Shown here: one piece after another, positions 1-4,816 of the stretch | How the letters are laid out: the number at the start of each line of letters is the position of its first letter | Numbering within the stretch: position 1 is the stretch's first letter | From: Candidatus Woesearchaeota archaeon | Lineage (GTDB): Archaea; Nanobdellota; Nanobdellia; UBA10117; ARS21 | Length of the DNA stretch: 8,410 bases | Direction: 5' to 3' | Assembly: GCA_002725495.1 (NCBI GenBank) | Contig: PBPJ01000021.1 | Coordinates: 1 to 8,410, forward strand | Program-made: the position numbers and the translations under genes | The notes under the pieces: generated by a model | Told to the model about the DNA's origin: nothing | Seen by the model: the letters and a program-made list of their open reading frames with translations, nothing else | Database searches by the model: none

Positions 1-549
1 TTTAAGTTCTTGTCTATCGAATTTAGATGAGAATAAATCACCTTCATTTAATTTTTGACCCATTCTAGCTATTCTCTTAAGTAAATCTTCCCTAACATCA
101 GGATTCATCATTTTAATCATTTTGATTACTTTATCAGCTTGAGCTAAATCTTTAATTACATTTTCTTCATTTAATTTAATGCCATATTCTTCAACTCCAT
201 CAATTAATTCCATAGCTAATTTTAAATCATTACCACCAACACTAAATGGATATTCTTCCATAAAATGTTCTTCATCAGCTGGATCAAATCCGAATTTATA
301 ATCATAAACAGTAAATCCTCTTTCTTGCTTACCACCCCCAGGTACAGCTGAGTCTCTATCTACTACTTCAAATTCTCTATTTACTTTACCATCACCAGAA
401 GGACCAGGTATTTCTCTAACAATCACTTTACCTGATTGTTCAAGCTCATCCATTTTGTCTTGTAAATCTTTATATGAAATTTTTAAAGTACCAATTCGGC
501 CTCCGCCAATGTACTCATTAAGGATATCTGATAGATTATATTTGCTCAT
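1..549 (-). CDS. Hypothetical phage protein, 3' end cut by window edge
   Basis: An open frame of 183 codons starts with MSKYNLSDILNEY and runs off the left edge with no stop, so the C-terminus is missing. The start overlaps the stop of the preceding gene by one base (TAATG), which fits the tight packing elsewhere. The N-terminal part has a glycine-rich GGGR turn (residues 15-18) and a short ISYKDL segment. The middle holds a charged, probably flexible stretch (about 40-75, with PGPSGDG and PGGGK), then FTVYDYK (79-85) and FSVGGND (102-108). The visible C-terminal part (about 108-183) is rich in charged helices (DLKLAMELIDG, DKVIKMIKMMNPDVREDLLKRI). No signal peptide, membrane segment or catalytic motif is visible. 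I do not recognise the family. It is probably cotranscribed with the membrane-anchored gene upstream. Confidence 0.8.
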   Translation of the reverse strand, partial: MSKYNLSDILNEYIGGGRIGTLKISYKDLQDKMDELEQSGKVIVREIPGPSGDGKVNREFEVVDRDSAVPGGGKQERGFTVYDYKFGFDPADEEHFMEEYPFSVGGNDLKLAMELIDGVEEYGIKLNEENVIKDLAQADKVIKMIKMMNPDVREDLLKRIARMGQKLNEGDLFSSKFDRQELK

Positions 550-848
550 TATTTTTTCTTTTTACGACCTTGTCTTTTTTTACCTTTAACAGCAGCACCA
601 ACGTCTCCTAATTGGTTACCCACTTCTTTAGCGGCATTAACAACGTCACCTAATTCTTTTTTTACGTTTTTAGCTCTTCGCTTTACTTCTTTGGCTGCAT
701 CTTTAACTTTATCTGCTGCATCTTCAATTTCATCAGGAATGTAATCTCCATCTCTGTCATTTATTTTTCCTCTTTTATAAAAACCGAAGTAATAAACTGC
801 TGCTCCGACTACTAAAACTACTACTATAAGACCTATAATTTTTAACAT
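549..848 (-). CDS. Small membrane-anchored helical protein with TSP3-like calcium motif
   Basis: This 99-residue protein has three visible parts. Residues 3-22 form one hydrophobic segment (IIGLIVVVLVVGAAVYYFG), a membrane anchor or uncleaved signal. Residues 31-43 (DRDGDYIPDEIED) match the DxDGDxxPDxxE pattern of thrombospondin type-3 and dockerin-like calcium loops. Residues 44-88 are repetitive amphipathic helix rich in Ala, Lys, Val and Asp (KVKDAAKEV, NAAKEVGNQLGDV), similar in flavour to YtxH or LEA-like proteins, and the C-terminus is a lysine tail (KKRQGRKKKK). It is the first gene after a 39-base gap holding a promoter-like site, and its stop overlaps the next start by one base. A role at the membrane (envelope modification, superinfection exclusion or a lysis accessory) is possible. 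The motifs do not decide between these, and it is not a recognisable holin. Confidence 0.85.
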   Translation of the reverse strand: MLKIIGLIVVVLVVGAAVYYFGFYKRGKINDRDGDYIPDEIEDAADKVKDAAKEVKRRAKNVKKELGDVVNAAKEVGNQLGDVGAAVKGKKRQGRKKKK

Positions 849-871
849 AATAAATTGTTTTTTGGTTTGTT

Positions 872-887
872 ATAAATATATAAGAAA
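872..887 (-). promoter_or_regulatory. Possible promoter before the 99-residue membrane protein gene
   Basis: The minus strand here reads TTTCTTATATATTTAT, immediately after a TAG stop. It resembles the TTTCGTATATTTAC element shared by the two stronger promoters at 3032 and 5810, with two extra bases and a different last base. No TTG is found at the expected -33 distance, so this is a weaker candidate. It sits 24-39 bases upstream of the start at 848, in one of the few real intergenic gaps. Confidence 0.4.
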
Positions 888-1115
888 CTAGTTAAGTTTA
901 TGTTTCTTTTTATATCGTTCAATGAATGAACTACCTACGCCTACGTCTAAGTAAATAGCATTTTCAGGTATGCCATGTACTTTTTTACTGCCAATAATAT
1001 CATCAACATGTTTAGTTTTAAATACCTTCATTTTTGGTTTTGATCGTCCATGTTTAGATGCCTTCCAAACTACTACTACTGGTGCTATACTTTGTGTAGG
1101 TCTACCTCTACTCAT
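888..1115 (-). CDS. Small basic hypothetical protein with N-terminal RGRP
   Basis: This 75-residue protein starts MSRGRPTQS. The RGRP core (residues 3-6) is the central element of AT-hook DNA-minor-groove motifs, but one short copy is weak evidence. A hydrophobic strand PVVVVWKA (12-19) follows, then a basic stretch (KHGRSKPKMKVFKTKH), a VHGIPENAIYLDVGVG segment and a basic end (ERYKKKHKLN). No membrane helix or catalytic motif is visible. The start is one base after the preceding gene's stop (TAATATG), and the gene ends with TAG just before a promoter-like element, so it is probably the last gene of its transcription unit. Family not recognised. DNA binding is only a guess from charge and the RGRP core. 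Confidence 0.8.
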   Translation of the reverse strand: MSRGRPTQSIAPVVVVWKASKHGRSKPKMKVFKTKHVDDIIGSKKVHGIPENAIYLDVGVGSSFIERYKKKHKLN

Positions 1116-1116
1116 A

Positions 1117-1668
1117 TTATTGTTGTTCTGAAATTATTTTATTAAAATTTTTAACTTCCCACTTTTCAAATAATTTAGTAAATTTAGTTTTTTCATGTTT
1201 ATAACCATAATCATTTCCAAAAATTAATTTAGTAGGGGGGTTAAAATCAAGTGTTAACCCCGAATCTTTAGTATCAATTATTTCATTATAAAATACATCA
1301 TGTGGAATTATTGATAATCTATCATTATAATCAGAAGAACTAATGATATGAACAGATAAAAAATCAAACTTACCCCTTTTATTTTCTGGAAGGATTGCTA
1401 AAATTTTAGAATTAACTAATTCAGGGGCTTTACTTTTACCTTCAACTTCATTAATATCTTTTAGATATGGTTTTAAATTGGGGTTTAATTTTAATAATTG
1501 TTCTCTAGTACATTTAAAATCATAACCATCAGCATTAACATAATCCCAAAGTAAATATTCACTTAACCTATATTGGGAAATATAACCTGCCATTGCTGCT
1601 AAATCATTTGGTTTAAACATTTTTAATGCACCTAAAGCAATATCATTTTTAAAACTATTATGTAACAT
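1117..1668 (-). CDS. Hypothetical protein, 183 residues (start revised)
   Basis: The open frame extends upstream to an ATG at 1746, but those extra 26 codons (MLLLFTMLNVNV...) lie inside the 54-codon gene at 1670-1834 in another frame. The ATG at 1668 sits one base after that gene's TAA in the recurring AATAATATG context, so I take it as the start. The protein begins MLHNSFKNDIALG and has a helical N-terminal third (MFKPNDLAAMAGYI, YRLSEYLLWDYV), a linker around residues 65-85, a strand-rich part (DFLSVHIISSSDYNDRLSI, about 102-120) and a charged C-terminus (KFTKLFEKWEVKNF). No signal peptide is present from this start. The apparently hydrophobic N-terminus of the longer form would be an artefact. 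Family not recognised. Confidence 0.8.
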   Translation of the reverse strand: MLHNSFKNDIALGALKMFKPNDLAAMAGYISQYRLSEYLLWDYVNADGYDFKCTREQLLKLNPNLKPYLKDINEVEGKSKAPELVNSKILAILPENKRGKFDFLSVHIISSSDYNDRLSIIPHDVFYNEIIDTKDSGLTLDFNPPTKLIFGNDYGYKHEKTKFTKLFEKWEVKNFNKIISEQQ

Positions 1669-1669
1669 A

Positions 1670-1834
1670 TTATTTATGTTTGCAATCTTTTTTATGATTA
1701 AACCAGCCCCCACATTTACATTTAACATAGTAAACAGTAGAAGCAATTAATGGTGATGAAGCGGCAGCTGTCCAAATATTAGGATGCCAATGATCACCAC
1801 AAATTCCTAATACGTGTTTTAATAATTCTATCAT
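1670..1834 (-). CDS. 54-residue protein with SWIM-like CxCx9CxH motif
   Basis: This short frame fills what would otherwise be a gap. It starts MIELLKHVLGICGDHWHPN and ends with a cysteine/histidine cluster: Cys39, Cys41, Cys51 and His53, spaced CxCx9CxH (KCKCGGWFNHKKDCKH). That spacing matches the SWIM zinc-finger pattern CxCx(n)CxH, also seen in the gene at 2409-2846. Cys12, His15 and His17 near the N-terminus could add a second metal site. Residues 20-37 (IWTAAASSPLIASTVYYV) are moderately hydrophobic and might be a short membrane segment, in which case the cysteine tail would sit on one face of the membrane. Both its junctions, with 1836 and with 1668, are TAATATG, the arrangement used throughout this unit, which strongly supports it as a real gene. 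Function unknown. Confidence 0.82.
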   Translation of the reverse strand: MIELLKHVLGICGDHWHPNIWTAAASSPLIASTVYYVKCKCGGWFNHKKDCKHK

Positions 1835-1835
1835 A

Positions 1836-2174
1836 TTATTTAGTGTTTATAAAGCTTATACTTGGTGGGTGTGATCTATCACCATCCCACTCTAATTCAT
1901 AATCATCAATACTTCTACATTTAAATCCTTTTCGTAAAAGTACTTCTTTAATGTGTTTTTTTTCCTGTTTAGTAAAGTTAATATTATCACTTTTTCTAAA
2001 ATACCAGCCTTCAATGCCATTATAAGTACCAGAACCAATTCGAGGTTGATCAGTATGTTTATAATCTCCTTCAAATGAGGAACCCCAATCTATCTGATAT
2101 TCAATATTAATCCCTCTGCTCTTTAATGCTTTAGCTAGGGTTTTAAATCTATTTTTACTAATTGTTTTATTCAT
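1836..2174 (-). CDS. Hypothetical protein, 112 residues
   Basis: This soluble protein starts MNKTISKNRFKTLAKALK, a basic amphipathic helix (about 5-20). An aromatic, glycine-rich and probably beta-rich centre follows (YQIDWGSSFEGDY 26-38, GSGTYNGIEGWYFRK 47-61), then a lysine/glutamate helix (NFTKQEKKHIKEVLLRKGF, 66-84) and a tail with DYELEWDGDRSHPP. The helix-strand-helix layout could be a small nucleic-acid-binding or phage-specific fold, but no catalytic motif is visible and I do not recognise the family. Its start is preceded by AAACAAAGGTTATG, almost identical to the leader of the gene starting at 3009. Its stop is one base before the next start (TAATATG). There is a 14-base gap to the gene upstream. 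Confidence 0.8.
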   Translation of the reverse strand: MNKTISKNRFKTLAKALKSRGINIEYQIDWGSSFEGDYKHTDQPRIGSGTYNGIEGWYFRKSDNINFTKQEKKHIKEVLLRKGFKCRSIDDYELEWDGDRSHPPSISFINTK

Positions 2175-2185
2175 AACCTTTGTTT
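2172..2185 (-). promoter_or_regulatory. Conserved start leader AAACAAAGGTTATG
   Basis: The minus strand reads AAACAAAGGTTATG into the start at 2174. Thirteen of fourteen bases match the leader at 3007-3020 (AAATAAAGGTTATG), and AAGGTTAT recurs before the start at 5782. The AGG lies only a few bases from the ATG, too close for ordinary Shine-Dalgarno pairing, so the element may act in another way. Confidence 0.4.
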
Positions 2186-2188
2186 ATT

Positions 2189-2425
2189 TTAAAATGGTAA
2201 TTCTTTATCCTCATCTTTGTCCCTCGGTTTACTAATGTCATCTAATTTTCTAAAACTTGGTGTCGCAAATGGTTGCTCACCAATTTCTTTAACATTAGTA
2301 TTCTGTACGTTACGAACATCTTCTATTGCATCCAAGACTTCATGTGCTTTTTTTCTAGCCATATAGTCATTATCAGCATAGACATAGGATTCCCAAACTA
2401 CAACATATCTATTTTCTTTGCTCAT
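2189..2425 (-). CDS. Small protein with SSB-like acidic C-terminal tip
   Basis: This 78-residue protein has a strand-like start (RYVVVWESYVYADND, 6-20), a helix (YMARKKAHEVLDAIEDV, 21-37), a middle likely to be disordered, and an acidic end reading DKDEDKELPF. An acidic run closed by a hydrophobic-Pro-Phe tripeptide is the hallmark of the C-terminal tip of bacterial single-strand-binding protein (DDDIPF in E. coli), which recruits repair and replication proteins. The body is far too short for an OB fold, so it is not an SSB itself. It could mimic or compete with the tip, which is inference. Its start overlaps the end of the SWIM gene by 17 bases. The stop TAA is followed by a short gap with the AAACAAAGGTTATG leader of the next gene. 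Confidence 0.82.
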   Translation of the reverse strand: MSKENRYVVVWESYVYADNDYMARKKAHEVLDAIEDVRNVQNTNVKEIGEQPFATPSFRKLDDISKPRDKDEDKELPF

Positions 2426-2846
2426 TTTCTAATTTTTTTATGTGTTTACATCTTCTATCCTTAGCTCTCCAAGTACCTGGACAAGTACAAGTATAATTAC
2501 CTGTATCGGGATAGAATCTCGTTTTATAAATAGTATCACTTCCTGAGGCAGGAGTTTCTACTACAACAGTTTCATATTTTCTTTTTGGTTTAGGTTTAAT
2601 CCATTCTACATCATTTATAGTAGTACCCTTTTCTACTTCCTTCCATATTGGCATTAAATAAGTTTTACCATTTAACTCTAATATAGATGGAGGCATAACT
2701 GGATCTTTATACTCATATTTGAATCTTCTAACCATCGTAGGACCAAAACCAGGACCATGTGAAAAAGCTTGACCATCTGGTCTATGAAATATCCTAGTTC
2801 TAGGATTTCCATATTTATTGAAATTTGTGAATTGCCAAAGTGCCAT
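2409..2846 (-). CDS. SWIM zinc-finger protein
   Basis: This 145-residue protein carries a C-terminal SWIM-type zinc finger. Cys120, Cys122, Cys133 and His135 are spaced CxCx10CxH (CTCPGTWRAKDRRCKH), followed by a basic helix (IKKLENEQRK). SWIM fingers bind DNA or partner proteins in SWI2/SNF2 ATPases, MuDR transposases and the Shu2/SWS1 recombination factors. As a standalone small protein it more likely acts as an adaptor or nucleic-acid-binding protein. The N-terminal part is aromatic and glycine-rich (FHRPDGQAFSHGPGFGP, 20-36). The middle contains ELNGKTYLMPIWKEVEKG and a lysine/proline linker (KPKPKRK, 84-90). The start follows the 53-codon gene's stop by one base (TAATATG), and the end overlaps the next gene by 17 bases. 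The motif is clear; the biological role is unknown. Confidence 0.88.
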   Translation of the reverse strand: MALWQFTNFNKYGNPRTRIFHRPDGQAFSHGPGFGPTMVRRFKYEYKDPVMPPSILELNGKTYLMPIWKEVEKGTTINDVEWIKPKPKRKYETVVVETPASGSDTIYKTRFYPDTGNYTCTCPGTWRAKDRRCKHIKKLENEQRK

Positions 2847-2847
2847 A

Positions 2848-3009
2848 TTATCTTGCGTTTAATACTTCGTTTTCCCACTCGAAGTCAGGCTCATCATCCC
2901 AATCACCGGGAATCCTGTATTCAACACCTTTACAATTTTGCTCGTATTCTTCTGGTGTAACCCATTTTTCTATTTCATTACACCATACTAAGCCGTCTAT
3001 AATTTTCAT
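2848..3009 (-). CDS. 53-residue acidic hypothetical protein
   Basis: This frame is too short for most gene finders but well supported. It starts MKIIDGLVWCNEIEKWVTPEE and ends with an acidic, tryptophan-rich stretch (RIPGDWDDEPDFEWENEV, 32-49). It is the first gene downstream of the promoter at 3063-3032, with the leader AAATAAAGGTTATG. Its TAA is one base before the SWIM gene's ATG (TAATATG). Cys10 and Cys26 are the only cysteines. The strongly acidic, aromatic composition recalls small phage proteins that mimic DNA or bind a host protein, but nothing specific is recognised. Confidence 0.8.
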   Translation of the reverse strand: MKIIDGLVWCNEIEKWVTPEEYEQNCKGVEYRIPGDWDDEPDFEWENEVLNAR

Positions 3010-3020
3010 AACCTTTATTT
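3007..3020 (-). promoter_or_regulatory. Conserved start leader AAATAAAGGTTATG
   Basis: This is a near-identical copy of the leader at 2172-2185, one base different in fourteen, running into the ATG at 3009. It lies 12 bases downstream of the -7 element at 3040-3032, so it would form nearly the whole 5' untranslated region of that transcript. It may be a translation-enhancing leader. Confidence 0.4.
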
Positions 3021-3149
3021 TAATTTACCCTGTAAATATACGAAAGAAGGGTTGGAACTCCAACCCTTTTTGTGCTTTTCTTTACGAGTATATTTACTCT
3101 TATCGCCATGATCCCGTTGAATCATTTTACGTCTTATTAGAGCAGCCAT
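3015..3149 (-). CDS. Possible 44-residue basic protein
   Basis: The frame starts MAALIRRKMIQRDHGDKSKY, 13 bases after the stop of the dioxygenase gene. It is very basic in its first two thirds (RKEKHKKGW), like the 45-residue protein at 3966-4103. Against it, the last third is encoded by the 3047-3068 hairpin and by the promoter at 3063-3032, and the stop lies beyond both. If the hairpin terminates transcription, the transcript would lack its own stop codon. The gene may therefore be real only in its 5' part, or the hairpin may not terminate. Few other explanations exist for the roughly 100 bases between 3047 and 3149. Confidence 0.45.
   Translation of the reverse strand: MAALIRRKMIQRDHGDKSKYTRKEKHKKGWSSNPSFVYLQGKLK
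3032..3063 (-). promoter_or_regulatory. Bacteroidota-type promoter, TTG-N20-TATATTTAC
   Basis: On the minus strand the -33 TTG (3063-3061) is followed by exactly 20 bases and then TATATTTAC (3040-3032). This matches the Bacteroidota sigma-A pattern TTG ... TAnnTTTG in all but one -7 base. The promoter at 5841-5810 has the same spacing and shares the 14 bases TTTCGTATATTTAC. It would drive the seven small genes from 3009 down to 888. The TTG lies inside the 5' arm of the hairpin at 3047-3068. Confidence 0.72.
3047..3068 (-). terminator. Perfect 10-bp-stem hairpin, probable intrinsic terminator
   Basis: The minus strand reads AAGGGTTGGA, GT, TCCAACCCTT: a perfect inverted repeat with 10-base arms (an 8-9 bp stem with a 4-6 base loop in practice). 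It is preceded by an A-run and followed by CTTTC on the minus strand, and by a T5 run on the plus strand. It follows the dioxygenase gene and lies directly before the next -7 element. This suggests it ends one transcript while the overlapping promoter starts the next. The minus-strand U-tract is imperfect, so efficiency is uncertain. Confidence 0.6.
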
Positions 3150-3162
3150 ATGCCCCTCTTCT

Positions 3163-3963
3163 TTACTCCGTTTTTTTCTTGCCAATGACATCACTTAAAA
3201 ATTTACGTTCATTATCTGATAAATATTGTAACCAATGTGAATTATCTTCCTTATTTAACTTATAATTTTTATAATTGTCAGCACATCCTTTACAAAATCT
3301 CCAAGGTCGATTATAAAAGTATTTAAAATTAGGTAATGGGTGATCCTCATTTTTATATGTTTTTCCTATTCGTTTAGTAGAATAAACACAGGCATACATT
3401 GCTCTAATTTTATTTGTTTTATTATGGCCTGATCTATGTAATGTGTTACCATCAATTACAATCATATCTCCAGCTTTAGCAATAATAGTATCCCATTCAT
3501 TTGTATTATTATTTAATACTTCAATAGGACCAGAATCTGCTTCACAATTAGTAAGCACCCACATAAAATTAATTGTTCTAAATTCTCCATTTTTAACGCC
3601 TTCTAAATCTGGACTATATTGATTATCATAATGTTCTGGGAATGCAAAATCTTCACCTGGAAGTTTAACTACAGCTTGATCATTAAATAAACATAGATGA
3701 GGTGTTTTAAAAAATGATGTAGCTATTTGTTCCATAAATGGATGAACATAACAAGTTAATAAATTTTCATTAAGCATAGAGGCCATTTCTAAACCTCTCC
3801 AAACAACACCTGTACCTGAATCTCTAGGTTCACCTAATTTATTAATATATTCCTTTTTAAGATTAATACAATCTCGTCTAGCAACTCTAAGTGGTTGTTC
3901 AGGAATAACATCTTCCAAGTGTAAATACCCTTGGGCATCGAACTTATCTATATTTAATTTCAT
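3163..3963 (-). CDS. PhyH-family Fe(II)/2-oxoglutarate dioxygenase
   Basis: This 266-residue protein has the layout of the phytanoyl-CoA dioxygenase (PhyH) superfamily. The metal-binding HxD is His111-Tyr-Asp113. The distal histidine is His176 in GDMIVIDGNTLHRSGHN, and the likely 2-oxoglutarate-binding arginine is Arg187 in NKIRAMY. The N-terminus (FDAQGYLHLEDVIP) is the usual PhyH opening, and the length is typical. A C-terminal extension (about 215-266) contains FCKGC and a charged helix. The family hydroxylates or otherwise oxidises small molecules using O2, Fe(II) and 2-oxoglutarate. Marine phages commonly carry such genes, mostly with unknown substrates. No substrate can be named here; a sugar, nucleotide or protein target are all open. 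The start follows the 45-residue gene's TAG by two bases. Confidence 0.88.
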   Translation of the reverse strand: MKLNIDKFDAQGYLHLEDVIPEQPLRVARRDCINLKKEYINKLGEPRDSGTGVVWRGLEMASMLNENLLTCYVHPFMEQIATSFFKTPHLCLFNDQAVVKLPGEDFAFPEHYDNQYSPDLEGVKNGEFRTINFMWVLTNCEADSGPIEVLNNNTNEWDTIIAKAGDMIVIDGNTLHRSGHNKTNKIRAMYACVYSTKRIGKTYKNEDHPLPNFKYFYNRPWRFCKGCADNYKNYKLNKEDNSHWLQYLSDNERKFLSDVIGKKKTE

Positions 3964-3965
3964 AA

Positions 3966-4103
3966 CTATCTACCTTGACCTCTATAGGCCTTAACATAAT
4001 TTTTACTCTGTTTACATCTACTGGTTTTTGTTTTCGCATGAATACCAGGACGTTTTTTTCTAGAAGGTCTAGAGTAATGACCTAATTGAATACCTCTTGC
4101 CAT
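3966..4103 (-). CDS. 45-residue very basic protein
   Basis: This short frame starts MARGIQLGHYSRPSRKKRPG and ends AYRGQGR with a TAG two bases before the dioxygenase start. Roughly a third of the residues are Lys or Arg, with Gly, Ser and Tyr between them and almost no acidic residues, so it is probably disordered and nucleic-acid-binding or a ribosomal-protein-like basic peptide. There is a single Cys (residue 30). It fills the gap between the lysozyme and dioxygenase genes and shares the operon's packing, which supports it as a gene. From memory, small basic proteins of this style (MARGIQLGHYSRPSRKKRPG) recur in marine phage contigs, but I cannot confirm that here. Confidence 0.75.
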   Translation of the reverse strand: MARGIQLGHYSRPSRKKRPGIHAKTKTSRCKQSKNYVKAYRGQGR

Positions 4104-4122
4104 AAACTTTTTATCATAAATA

Positions 4123-4644
4123 TTATAAATTTAATTTGTAACCACCAAATTCAGTCATGTAACTTGTCATACTAGTACCGAATCCGTCTTTAAACTCTTT
4201 TCCGTTCCTAAAAAATTTACGAACGTTTCCTGCACCTGCTAAATGCGCTGCAGCTAGAATACCTGATTCCGTGATCAATATACCATTTATTTCTTGCCCC
4301 TCAAATTGATCTATATATTTTTGTAATTTATTTTTATTGTAATTTAGATTTTGAATCATAGCATACTCTTGTAAATCAGGACTATTTAAAAAAGCATCCT
4401 TAGTTACTTTAATTTTTAATGTTCTAAGAGTAGATTTGCCAAATTGATATTTGCCCATATATCCAAATTGGTTGACAACATCATATCTGTTACCTGATTC
4501 TCTAAATCCAATATCATTAAGGAATTTATTTTGATCCTTAATTTCAGTTTTTGGTTCTATAATTTCAACTTCAATTACATTACCAGTCGGAGCAACCATT
4601 GTAGGTGATACAAACACCATTAAAATAATTAATAAATTTCTCAT
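4123..4644 (-). CDS. Secreted transglycosylase/lysozyme-like peptidoglycan hydrolase
   Basis: This 173-residue protein starts MRNLLIILMVFVSPTMVAPTG, a short Sec-type signal (positive N-terminus, hydrophobic core 4-12, likely cleavage after residue 18). The mature part has the lytic-transglycosylase/lysozyme fold signature. The likely catalytic Glu49 lies in IGFRESGNRY, followed by GYMGKYQFG (61-69, the G-x-Y-Q element), and the late AAAHLAGAGNV (131-141) is typical of the substrate-cleft helix. It would cleave the peptidoglycan glycan strand in the periplasm, most likely as endolysin or spanin-side lysis enzyme. A structural or entry role is also possible. An exported endolysin would not need a large-pore holin. 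It starts one base after the preceding stop (TAATATG) and is followed by the 45-residue basic protein gene. Confidence 0.82.
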   Translation of the reverse strand: MRNLLIILMVFVSPTMVAPTGNVIEVEIIEPKTEIKDQNKFLNDIGFRESGNRYDVVNQFGYMGKYQFGKSTLRTLKIKVTKDAFLNSPDLQEYAMIQNLNYNKNKLQKYIDQFEGQEINGILITESGILAAAHLAGAGNVRKFFRNGKEFKDGFGTSMTSYMTEFGGYKLNL

Positions 4645-4645
4645 A

Positions 4646-4816
4646 TTAAAAGTTTTTAAGAAAGTCTCCCTTTATAGGTTTAGCCTTTAACTTATCTGCT
4701 ACTTCATCATTTTTAAGCATTTTAGTGGCTAATTTATCTAAATGTTTAGATTTTTGATTATCATAGTCTTTAACTATTGCATCATGTTTTTTGTTATATA
4801 ATTTTCCTTTTCTCAT
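4646..4816 (-). CDS. 56-residue basic hypothetical protein
   Basis: This short frame starts MRKGKLYNKKHDAIVKDYDN and ends KPIKGDFLKNF. It is rich in lysine and probably helical through most of its length (SKHLDKLATKMLKNDEVADKLKAK, 23-46). No cysteine, membrane segment or known motif is present. Its ATG overlaps the HNH gene's TGA as ATGA (a 4-base overlap). Its TAA is one base before the lysozyme ATG (TAATATG). Both coupled junctions strongly support it as a real gene although it is below common length cut-offs. Its place just before the lysozyme gene is compatible with a lysis-related or regulatory role, but nothing in the sequence shows one. Confidence 0.8.
   Translation of the reverse strand: MRKGKLYNKKHDAIVKDYDNQKSKHLDKLATKMLKNDEVADKLKAKPIKGDFLKNF

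Noticed and set aside
871..878. T4-type late promoter TATAAATA
   Set aside because: The sequence is on the plus strand, but all genes here are on the minus strand, so it cannot drive them. The minus-strand reading resembles the Bacteroidota -7 element instead.
1117..1746. Longer 209-residue version of the gene starting at 1668
   Set aside because: The extra 26 codons fall within the 54-codon gene in another frame; the start at 1668 has the recurring TAATATG junction.
1892..2074. Minus-strand frame of 60 codons inside the 112-residue gene
   Set aside because: It is fully contained in another frame of a gene with better composition and coupled junctions, and its translation is a Leu/Ile-rich shadow typical of AT-rich DNA.
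2273..2464. Plus-strand open frame of 63 codons
   Set aside because: It lies opposite two well-supported minus-strand genes, has a low-complexity hydrophobic translation, and no plus-strand promoter or neighbour supports it.
2678..2878. Minus-strand frame of 66 codons overlapping the SWIM gene and the 53-codon gene
   Set aside because: It overlaps two supported genes in another frame, and its start is not at a junction.
2840..3265. Plus-strand open frame of 141 codons
   Set aside because: It crosses the 53-codon gene, the promoter, the hairpin and the end of the dioxygenase gene in antisense, with no recognisable domain. The minus-strand reading explains the region better.
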